DNA of 60,623 bases from Bradyrhizobium campsiandrae (GTDB taxonomy: Bacteria; Pseudomonadota; Alphaproteobacteria; Rhizobiales; Xanthobacteraceae): the NCBI RefSeq assembly GCF_014529705.1, contig NZ_JAANIH010000055.1, positions 1 to 60,623 of the forward strand, given 5' to 3'. The notes beneath the pieces were generated by a model. That model was not told the origin of the DNA and did not search any database. It saw only the letters and a program-made list of their open reading frames with translations. The translations under genes were made by a program, and so were the position numbers. Positions 15,237 to 24,480 of this stretch are shown piece by piece (position 1 is the stretch's first letter; each line of letters opens with the position of its first letter).

Positions 15237-15341
15237 GTGCTGCTGCTTTTCGAATTGCTGCTGGCGGACATCGCGCTCGTCGGCTGCCTGCTTGTGGTGC
15301 TCCTGCCGCTGTTGCGCCGGGCATCGAGCCTGAAAGGTTGA
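15237..15341 (+). CDS. 34-residue membrane peptide between kdpF and kdpA
   Basis: A GTG-started ORF three bases after the kdpF stop encodes MLLLFELLLADIALVGCLLV then VLLPLLRRASSLKG: one hydrophobic helix with a basic C-terminal tail. The ORF fills the kdpF-kdpA gap exactly and stops four bases before the kdpA ATG. No strong ribosome-binding site is seen, so translation would depend on coupling. Accepted with caution. Confidence 0.45.
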   Translation: MLLLFELLLADIALVGCLLVVLLPLLRRASSLKG

Positions 15342-15345
15342 TTCC

Positions 15346-17049
15346 ATGACCATGATCGGTTGGCTCCAGATCATTCTGTTCTGCGTCATCATCGTCGCGC
15401 TCACCAAACCGCTGGGCTGGTACATGACGCGCGTCTTCAATGGCGAGCGGACGTTTCTCTCGCCGGTGCTGCGCCCCATCGAGGCCGGCATCTACCGGAT
15501 ATCAGGCGTCGATGAGAAGCGCGAGCAGCACTGGCTGACCTATACGGTCGCCATGCTGCTGTTCCATGTCGGCGGCTTCCTCATCATCTACGGCGTGATG
15601 CGCCTGCAGGCCGTGCTGCCCTTCAATCCGGCCGGGCAGGCGGCGGTCGCCGAGGATCTCTCCTTCAACACCGCGGTCTCCTTCATCACCAACACCAACT
15701 GGCAGAACTACGGCGGCGAGAGCACGCTGTCCTACCTGGTGCAGATGGTCGGCCTCACGCACCAGAACTTCCTGTCGGCCGCGATCGGCATCGCGCTCGC
15801 CGTGGCGCTGATCCGCGGCTTCTCGCGCGCCTCGGTGCGCACGGTCGGCAATTTCTGGGTCGATGTCACCAGGTGCACGCTCTACGTGCTGCTGCCGATC
15901 TGCGTCGTCTATACGCTGTTCCTGGTCTGGCAGGGCATCCCGCAGACGCTCGGCGATTACGTCGAGGCGACCACGCTCGAGGGCGCCAAGCAGACCATTG
16001 CGGTCGGCCCGGTCGCCTCCCAGGTCGCGATCAAGATGCTCGGCACCAATGGCGGCGGCTTCTTCAACGCCAATGCCGCGCATCCGTTCGAAAACCCGAC
16101 CGCGCTGTCCAACTTCGTGCAGATGCTGTCGATCTTCGCGCTCGGCGCCGCGCTGACCAACGTGTTCGGCCGCATGGTCGGCAATCAGCGCCAGGGCTGG
16201 GCGATCCTCGCCGTGATGGGCGTGCTGTTCGTCGCCGGCGTCGCCGTCACCTATTGGGCCGAGGCCAATGGCACCTCGACGCTGCAGGCGCTGGGCCTCA
16301 CCGGCGGCAATATGGAGGGAAAGGAAGTGCGCTTCGGCATCGTTGCCTCCGCGCTGTTCGCCGTGATCACCACCGCAGCGTCGTGCGGCGCCGTCAACGC
16401 CATGCACGACAGCTTCACCGCGCTCGGCGGCATGATCCCGCTGATCAACATCGAGCTCGGCGAAATCATCGTCGGCGGCGTCGGCGCCGGCATGTACGGC
16501 ATGCTGCTGTTCGTCATTCTCGCCATCTTCGTCGCCGGCCTGATGGTCGGTCGCACGCCGGAATATGTCGGCAAGAAGATCGAGGCGCGCGAGGTCAAGA
16601 TGGCGATGCTGGCGATCCTGGTGCTGCCGCTGATGATTCTCGGCTGGACCGCGGTCGGCGTGGTCTATCCGGCGGCGGTGGCTTCCATGGCGAATGCCGG
16701 GCCGCACGGCTTCACCGAGGTGCTCTACGCCTACACCTCGGCGACGGGGAACAACGGCTCGGCCTTTGCCGGCCTCTCCGGCAACACCTTCTTCTACAAC
16801 CTCACGCTCGCCAGCGCGATGTTCGTCGGCCGCTTCTTCATGATCGTCCCGGCGATGGCGATTGCGGGCTCGCTCGCGGGGAAGAAATCGATCCCGCCGT
16901 CCATGGGCACATTCCCGACCACGGGCGGGCTCTTCGTCGGCCTCGTCGTCGGCGTGATCCTGATCATGGGCGGCCTGACCTTCTTTCCGGCGCTCGCGCT
17001 CGGCCCGATCGTCGAGCATCTGGCGATGAACGCAAGCCAGCTGTTCTGA
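15346..17049 (+). CDS. kdpA: KdpA, potassium-binding and translocating subunit
   Basis: The 567-residue polytopic protein of the SKT superfamily has ten or so membrane segments and four selectivity-filter regions: SFITNTNWQNYGGE, the MLGTNGGGFFNANAAHPFEN segment, the CGAVNAMHDSFTALGG region and SATGNNGSAFAG. It binds and conducts K+ in the KdpFABC complex. The length is usual. ATG follows a GAAAGG site. Its stop is 33 bases from the kdpB start, and the gene order F-A-B-C-D-E is complete. Confidence 0.98.
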   Translation: MTMIGWLQIILFCVIIVALTKPLGWYMTRVFNGERTFLSPVLRPIEAGIYRISGVDEKREQHWLTYTVAMLLFHVGGFLIIYGVMRLQAVLPFNPAGQAAVAEDLSFNTAVSFITNTNWQNYGGESTLSYLVQMVGLTHQNFLSAAIGIALAVALIRGFSRASVRTVGNFWVDVTRCTLYVLLPICVVYTLFLVWQGIPQTLGDYVEATTLEGAKQTIAVGPVASQVAIKMLGTNGGGFFNANAAHPFENPTALSNFVQMLSIFALGAALTNVFGRMVGNQRQGWAILAVMGVLFVAGVAVTYWAEANGTSTLQALGLTGGNMEGKEVRFGIVASALFAVITTAASCGAVNAMHDSFTALGGMIPLINIELGEIIVGGVGAGMYGMLLFVILAIFVAGLMVGRTPEYVGKKIEAREVKMAMLAILVLPLMILGWTAVGVVYPAAVASMANAGPHGFTEVLYAYTSATGNNGSAFAGLSGNTFFYNLTLASAMFVGRFFMIVPAMAIAGSLAGKKSIPPSMGTFPTTGGLFVGLVVGVILIMGGLTFFPALALGPIVEHLAMNASQLF

Positions 17050-17082
17050 CTGAACCTCTTCTGATTGTCTGGAGTGACCTCC

Positions 17083-19197
<2,115 letters not shown>

Positions 19198-19200
19198 GTC

Positions 19201-19287
19201 GTCATTGCGAGCGAAGCGAAGCAATCCAGAGATGTTTCCACGATTGGCAGCCTGGATTGCTTCGTCGCAAGAGCTCCTCGCAATGAC
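19201..19287. repeat. dispersed palindromic repeat between kdpB and kdpC
   Basis: GTCATTGCGAGCGAAGCGAA followed by GCAATCCAG is mirrored after a 22-base spacer by CTGGATTGCTTCGTCGC and CTCGCAATGAC, a long imperfect inverted repeat. A second, partial member ends the window. Repeats with this ATTGCGAG/GCAATCCAG form are scattered in intergenic gaps of Bradyrhizobium-type genomes. Inside an operon it would fold in the mRNA and could change kdpB:kdpC expression ratio or mRNA stability. Confidence 0.8.
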
Positions 19288-19307
19288 AGGAGAAACTGGA
19301 GAAACAC

Positions 19308-19913
19308 ATGCTCAGAGAAATCCGCCCCGCCATCGTCCTGTTGCTGGCACTCACCGCCATCACCGGCGTTGCCTATCCGCTCGCGATGACCGGCATTGCC
19401 GGCGCGATCTTTCCCGCCAGGGCGCAAGGCAGCCTGATCGAGAAAGACGGCAAGGTGGTCGGCTCCACCCTGATCGGGCAGGAGTTCAAGGACGACAAAT
19501 ATTTCCATGGTCGCCCGTCGGCGACGCTGGCTCCGGATCCGAATGATTCGAGCAAAACGGTACCGGCACCCTACAACGCCGCCAATTCCGGTGGCTCCAA
19601 TCTCGGCCCGACCAGCAAGGCGCTGGCCGATCGGCTGAAGGAGGACGTGGACAGGCTGAAGGCCGAGAACCCTAACGCCGCCGTTCCGGTCGATCTGGTC
19701 ACGACCTCGGCGAGCGGGCTCGACCCCGACATTTCGCCCGAGGCCGCGGAATTCCAGGTGCCGCGCGTCGCCAAGGCGCGGAATATGCCAGAAGCTTCGC
19801 TGAAGCAGCTCGTCGCCTCGAACACCGAAGGCCGCTGGCTCGGCCTGATCGGCGAACCCAGGGTTAACGTTCTTGCGCTGAACCTGGCGCTGGATCGTGC
19901 CGCCGCGAAGTAG
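19308..19913 (+). CDS. kdpC: KdpC, accessory subunit of the potassium ATPase
   Basis: The 201-residue protein has one N-terminal membrane helix (AIVLLLALTAITGVAYPLAM) and the typical KdpC domain: GQEFKDDKYFHGRPSAT, then NAANSGGSNLGPTS, and the C-terminal GEPRVNVLALNLAL. KdpC assists ATP binding and assembly of KdpFABC. The ATG follows GGAGAAAC. It is separated from kdpB by a palindromic repeat and from kdpD by 39 bases in which AGGCC/GGCCT and AATAT/ATATT can pair. Confidence 0.97.
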   Translation: MLREIRPAIVLLLALTAITGVAYPLAMTGIAGAIFPARAQGSLIEKDGKVVGSTLIGQEFKDDKYFHGRPSATLAPDPNDSSKTVPAPYNAANSGGSNLGPTSKALADRLKEDVDRLKAENPNAAVPVDLVTTSASGLDPDISPEAAEFQVPRVAKARNMPEASLKQLVASNTEGRWLGLIGEPRVNVLALNLALDRAAAK

Positions 19914-19952
19914 CGTCTAGGCCGGCAATATCAGGATGATTATATTGGCCTG

Positions 19953-22676
19953 ATGGTTCAGCAGCGCCGCGATCCCGAACAACGTCCATCGCCCGAGGCG
20001 CTGCTGGAAGCCGCGCGCCGGGAGGAGAGCGCGAGGGGAAAGCTGAAGATCTTCGTCGGCGCCGCCCCCGGCGTCGGCAAGACCTATGAGATGCTGCAGA
20101 GCGCCCATGCCAGGCGGAAGACCGGCATCGATGTCGTGGTCGGCTTTGTCGAGACCCATGGCCGTGCCGAGACCGAGGCGCTGGTGCGCGGGCTCGAGGT
20201 GGTCCCGCGCAAGCGGCTCGAATACCGCGGCCAGATCGTCGAGGAGATGGACCTCGACGCCGTGATCGCGCGGCGACCGCAAATCGCGCTGGTTGACGAG
20301 CTCGCCCACACCAACGCCGCCGGCAGCCGGCATCCCAAACGCTATCTCGATGTCGAGGAGCTGCTCTCGCACGGCATCGACGTCTACACCGCCGTCAACA
20401 TCCAGCACATCGAGAGCCTGAACGACGTCGTCGCCCAGATCACGCATGTCCGGGTGCGCGAGACGGTGCCGGATTCGATCTTCGACCGCGCCGACGCGAT
20501 CGAGCTGATCGACCTCACGCCTGATGACCTGATCCAGCGTCTGCGGGAAGGCAAGGTCTACGTCCCCAGGCAGGCCGAGCGGGCGCTGGAACATTATTTC
20601 TCGCCGGGCAATCTGACCGCGCTGCGTGAGCTCGCGCTACGGCGCACCGCCGAGCGCGTCGACGAGCAATTGCTCAACCACATGCAGGCCAACGCCATCG
20701 CCGGCCCCTGGGCGGCGGGCGAGCGTATCCTGGTCTGTGTCAGCGAGGATCCGCGCGCGGCCGGGCTGGTGCGCTACACCAAGCGATTGGCCGATCGGCT
20801 GCACGCGCCGTTCACCGCGATCTCGATCGAGACGCGGCGCTCGCTGCAGCTCTCGGACGAGGAGCGCGACCGGCTCGCCGACACGCTGCGGCTTGCCGAG
20901 TCACTCGGCGGCGAGGCACTGACCATCCCTGCCGTCGGCCGCCGCATCGCCGACGACGTCATCAATTTCGCGCAAGGCAACAACGTCACCCAGATCGTGA
21001 TCGGCAAGTCGACGCGCTCGCGCTGGTTCGAGATGACGCGCGGCTCCGTCGTGCACGATCTGGTGCGCCGCGCCGGCCATATCAGTGTTCACGTCATTCC
21101 CGGTGACGAGCTGTCCGACGAGGCGGTGCCGAAGACATCAGTGCAGACCGCAGCGCGGTCCGAGCCGTTCGATCCGCTGCCCTATCTGAAATCGCTCGGC
21201 ATCGTTCTGGTCGGCCTCGGCGCCGCGGAACTGTTGCAGCCGCGGTTCGGCATCGAGAACGTGGACCTTGTGCTGCTGACCGCGGTGGTCGCGGTTGCCG
21301 TGCGCTATGGTCTGTGGCCGTCGCTGCTCGCGAGCATCGCGGCATCGCTCGCCTATAATTTCTTCTTCCTGCCGCCGGTCTATACTTTCACCATCACCGA
21401 CCCGACCAACGTCGCGGCGTTCTTCTTCTTCATGCTGATCGCGATCCTGGTGTCGAATGTCGCCGCGCGCGTGCGCACGCAGGCGGATACCGCGATCGGA
21501 CGCATCCGCACGACCGAGCAGCTCTATGCCTTCAGCCGCAAGCTCGCCGGTACCGCCACGCTCGACGACGTGCTGTGGGCCTCGGCCTATCAGATCGCGC
21601 TGATGCTGAAGGTCCGCGTCGTGCTGCTGTTGCCCGAGGACGGACTTTTGACAGTGAAGTCCGGCTACCCACCGGAGGACCAGCTCGACCAGGCGGATCT
21701 TGCAGCGGCCAACTGGGCCTGGAGCAACGATCGTACGGCTGGCCGTGGCTCGGACACGCTGCCGGGCGCAAAACGGCTGTTCCTGCCGATGCGCACCGGG
21801 CGCGGTCCGATCGGCGTGATCGGCATCGACAACGACCGTACCGGGCCGTTGTTGACGCCGGACCAGCGCCGGCTGCTGGATGCGCTGGTGGATCAGGGCG
21901 CGCTCGCGATCGAGCGCGTGCTGCTGGTGGAGGACATGGACCGCGTCAAGCGTACCGTGGAATCCGAGCGGCTGCGCTCCGCGCTGCTGACCTCGATCTC
22001 GCACGATTTGAAGACGCCGCTCGCCTCCGTGCTCGGTGCGGCCTCGACCATGCGCGATCTCGCCGGTGCGCTGTCCGATACCGAGAAGCGCGATCTGCTC
22101 GCGACCGTGATCGACGAGTCCGAGCGGCTCAACCGCTTCATCGCCAATCTTCTCGACATGACCAAGCTCGAGTCCGGCGCGATCGTGCCGAACACCGCGC
22201 TGCATGATCTCGGCGAGATTGTCGGCAGCGCGCTGCGGCGGGCTTCCAAAATCCTGACCGCGCACAAGGTCGAGCTGGTGCTGGCCGCGGACCTGCCGAT
22301 GCTCGAGCTCGATGCCGTGCTGTTCGAGCAGGTGCTGTTCAACCTGCTCGACAATGCCGCGAAATATTCGTCGCCCGAGACCACGATCGCGATCAGGAGC
22401 CGCCGCGAGCGCGATCAGGTGGTGCTCGAAGTCGCCGACGAAGGCGACGGCATTCCGCCGGACGAGCTCGAAAGCGTATTCGACAAGTTTTACCGCGTGC
22501 AGAAGGGCGATCATGTCCGTCCTGGCACCGGGCTCGGGCTCGCCATCTCCCGTGGCTTCATCGAGGCCATGCGCGGCACGATCTCGGCCGCCAACCGCAG
22601 CGACCGAAGCGGCGCGGTCCTCACCATCCGTCTGCCCGTCCCTGCGCAGACCCACGCATTGGATACCGCCGCATGA
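19953..22676 (+). CDS. kdpD: KdpD, potassium-sensing histidine kinase
   Basis: The 907-residue sensor has the N-terminal KdpD domain with a Walker A-like GAAPGVGKT (about 36-44), a universal-stress-protein-like segment, four transmembrane helices around residues 400-500, a GAF-type domain, a HisKA domain with SISHDLKTPLASVLGA and an ATPase domain with the N box LLDNAAKY and GTGLGLAI. It phosphorylates KdpE at low K+ or high osmolarity. Its stop overlaps the kdpE start (ATGA). Confidence 0.97.
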   Translation: MVQQRRDPEQRPSPEALLEAARREESARGKLKIFVGAAPGVGKTYEMLQSAHARRKTGIDVVVGFVETHGRAETEALVRGLEVVPRKRLEYRGQIVEEMDLDAVIARRPQIALVDELAHTNAAGSRHPKRYLDVEELLSHGIDVYTAVNIQHIESLNDVVAQITHVRVRETVPDSIFDRADAIELIDLTPDDLIQRLREGKVYVPRQAERALEHYFSPGNLTALRELALRRTAERVDEQLLNHMQANAIAGPWAAGERILVCVSEDPRAAGLVRYTKRLADRLHAPFTAISIETRRSLQLSDEERDRLADTLRLAESLGGEALTIPAVGRRIADDVINFAQGNNVTQIVIGKSTRSRWFEMTRGSVVHDLVRRAGHISVHVIPGDELSDEAVPKTSVQTAARSEPFDPLPYLKSLGIVLVGLGAAELLQPRFGIENVDLVLLTAVVAVAVRYGLWPSLLASIAASLAYNFFFLPPVYTFTITDPTNVAAFFFFMLIAILVSNVAARVRTQADTAIGRIRTTEQLYAFSRKLAGTATLDDVLWASAYQIALMLKVRVVLLLPEDGLLTVKSGYPPEDQLDQADLAAANWAWSNDRTAGRGSDTLPGAKRLFLPMRTGRGPIGVIGIDNDRTGPLLTPDQRRLLDALVDQGALAIERVLLVEDMDRVKRTVESERLRSALLTSISHDLKTPLASVLGAASTMRDLAGALSDTEKRDLLATVIDESERLNRFIANLLDMTKLESGAIVPNTALHDLGEIVGSALRRASKILTAHKVELVLAADLPMLELDAVLFEQVLFNLLDNAAKYSSPETTIAIRSRRERDQVVLEVADEGDGIPPDELESVFDKFYRVQKGDHVRPGTGLGLAISRGFIEAMRGTISAANRSDRSGAVLTIRLPVPAQTHALDTAA

Positions 22677-23362
22677 GTGCTGCCCCGATCAAGGTCCTGG
22701 TGATCGACGACGAGCCGCCGATCCGCAAATTATTGCGGATGGGATTGTCGACGCAGGGCTACGAGATTCTCGAGGCCTCGAACGGCAAGATCGCGCTGGA
22801 GAAGCTGGCTGAGGGGCCTGCCTTGATCATCCTCGATCTCGGCTTGCCTGATATCCAGGGCCATGAGCTGTTGCGCACCATCCGGGCCCGCAATGAGAAT
22901 GTGCCGATCGTGGTATTGTCGAGCCGCGGCGATGAGGCCGGCAAGGTGCAGGCGCTCGATCTCGGCGCCGACGATTATCTCACAAAACCCTTCGGCATGG
23001 ATGAGCTGCTGGCGCGCCTGCGCGCTGCGCTGCGGCACCAGCTGCAGGTGCAGGGGGAGCGCCCGGTGTTTCGCACCGGCGATCTCTCGGTCGATCTGGT
23101 CCGCCGCATCGTCAAGCTCGGCGAGCGCGAGATCAAGCTGTCGCCGAAGGAATACGACCTGCTGCGCGTGCTGGTCCAGCACGCCGGCAAGGTGCTGACC
23201 CACAGATTCCTGCTCAAGGAGCTCTGGGACGAACTGACCGATGCGCAATATCTTCGCGTCTACGTCCGCCAGCTCCGCCAGAAGATCGAGGCCGATCCGG
23301 AGCGGCCGCAATATGTGCTGACCGAGACGGGGATCGGGTATCGGCTGAAGGCGGGGGATTGA
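22673..23362 (+). CDS. kdpE: KdpE, OmpR-family response regulator
   Basis: The 229-residue protein has a receiver domain with the acidic pair DDE (about 12-14), phospho-acceptor Asp in ILDLGLPD and conserved Lys in YLTKPFG, then a winged-helix DNA-binding domain (KEYDLLRVLVQHAGKVLTHR). It activates kdpFABC when phosphorylated by KdpD. The shared kdp-locus box is a candidate site, although classical KdpE sites are T-rich, so this is not settled. Confidence 0.97.
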   Translation: MSAAPIKVLVIDDEPPIRKLLRMGLSTQGYEILEASNGKIALEKLAEGPALIILDLGLPDIQGHELLRTIRARNENVPIVVLSSRGDEAGKVQALDLGADDYLTKPFGMDELLARLRAALRHQLQVQGERPVFRTGDLSVDLVRRIVKLGEREIKLSPKEYDLLRVLVQHAGKVLTHRFLLKELWDELTDAQYLRVYVRQLRQKIEADPERPQYVLTETGIGYRLKAGD

Positions 23363-23372
23363 TCGCAGACCT

Positions 23373-23461
23373 GTAGGGCGGGCAAAGGCGCAAAGCGCCG
23401 TGCCCACCGTCGCTCTCGATCAGAAACAATGCGTGGGCACGCTTCGCTTTGCCCACCCTAC
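23373..23461. repeat. palindromic repeat family 2, copy a (kdpE-ku gap)
   Basis: GTAGGGCGGGCAAAGGCGCA on the left is mirrored by GCTTCGCTTTGCCCACCCTA on the right, with GCCGTGCCCAC and GTGGGCACGC inside, so the whole unit folds into a long stem. It sits between convergent kdpE and ku and may serve as a bidirectional terminator. A second copy lies just beyond ligD. Confidence 0.75.
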
Positions 23462-23489
23462 GATATCGAACGCTTCACGAGCGGTCTCT

Positions 23490-24374
23490 TCAACCCGCCT
23501 TCCTGTGTCGCGCCGTCGCGCGGTGCGACTTCTTCGCCGCACGGTGCCGCCCGGTTGTCCGCCGCGCATGCGACGTGGCCGCAGTCTTCTTTCCGCCGCG
23601 CCCTTTCAAACTCTGCTTCAGCGCATCCATCAGGCTGACGACATTGCTCGGCCGCTCCTCGGGTTCCGGCAGCTCGATCTTCTTGCCGCTCGCCTTGCGC
23701 TTCACCAGCGCCTTCAGCGCGGTCTCGTAGTCGTCCTTGAACTTGCTCGGATCGAAATGCGATGCTTTGGTCTGCAGGATGTGGCCCGCGAGCTCGACCA
23801 TGTCCTTGGTGATCTTCGGGCTCTTGATGTCGCCAAAGAATTCGTCCTCGTCACGGAGCTCGTAAGGAAAGCGCAGCGTGGTGCCGAGCAGGCCCTTGCC
23901 GCGAGGCTCGATCGCGATGATGTGCTCGCGGTTGGTCAGCACGATTTTTGCGAGCGCCACGCGGTCCTGGTCCTTCATGGCGTCGCGGATCACCGCGAAG
24001 GCGTCGATCGCGGCCTTGCCTTCGGGCGCGATGTAATAGGGATGGTTGAGATAGCGCTGGTCGATCTCCTCGCTCGGCACGAAGCTTTCGATGTCGATGG
24101 TGTGATTGCTCTCGATCTGGACGGCCTCGAGCTCTTCCGGCTCGATCTCGACATATTTGCCCTTGGAGAGCTCGTAGCCGCGACCCTTCTGATCGCTCTC
24201 GACGACGTCGCCGGTCTCGGCATCCACCATCTGCTGCTTGAGCCGGTTGCCGGTCTCGCGGTTGATCATGTGAAACCGGGTCTTCTCGGCCGCCGTGGTC
24301 GCGGGGTAGAGCACGACGGGGCAGCTGACCAGCGACAGTTTCAACGTTCCCTTCCAATAGGCGCGCGGGGCCAT
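23490..24374 (-). CDS. ku: Ku, DNA-end-binding protein of NHEJ
   Basis: The 294-residue protein begins MAPRAYWKGTLKLSLVSCPV and follows bacterial Ku: the beta-barrel core (FVPSEEIDQRYLNHPYYIAP, ILTNREHIIAIEPRGKGLL) and a Lys/Arg-rich C-terminal tail ending RHRKAG that binds DNA. A Ku homodimer threads on broken DNA ends and recruits LigD, whose gene is divergent 106 bases away. The start follows CTGGAGA. It is normal in length. Confidence 0.97.
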   Translation of the reverse strand: MAPRAYWKGTLKLSLVSCPVVLYPATTAAEKTRFHMINRETGNRLKQQMVDAETGDVVESDQKGRGYELSKGKYVEIEPEELEAVQIESNHTIDIESFVPSEEIDQRYLNHPYYIAPEGKAAIDAFAVIRDAMKDQDRVALAKIVLTNREHIIAIEPRGKGLLGTTLRFPYELRDEDEFFGDIKSPKITKDMVELAGHILQTKASHFDPSKFKDDYETALKALVKRKASGKKIELPEPEERPSNVVSLMDALKQSLKGRGGKKTAATSHARRTTGRHRAAKKSHRATARHRKAG

Positions 24375-24403
24375 TCCATTCTCCAGTGATTTCAAGGCGT
24401 TTT

Positions 24404-24436
24404 GGAACCCCAACCACCCGCCGGGGTTTTGGTTCC
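24404..24436. promoter_or_regulatory. symmetrical dyad between ku and ligD
   Basis: GGAACC and GGTTCC bracket a centre rich in C and G, and the outer elements match at 10 of 12 positions on the two strands. Each strand reads GGAAC, 16 bases, GGTT, one mismatch from the EcfG-type promoter (GGAAC-N16/17-CGTT), so it could be a pair of overlapping divergent stress promoters. It could also be a single operator. The two start codons are about 30 and 45 bases from its edges. Confidence 0.4.
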
Positions 24437-24480
24437 GGGTGGGACCTTGGCCGTGATAGGCTTCAACGCGATTAGAGGAT

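Noticed and set aside
15502..17019. 505-residue antisense ORF over kdpA
   Set aside because: Shadow of kdpA; highly charged and repetitive, no motif.
21138..22655. 505-residue antisense ORF over kdpD
   Set aside because: Shadow with histidine- and arginine-rich content; kdpD is unambiguous.
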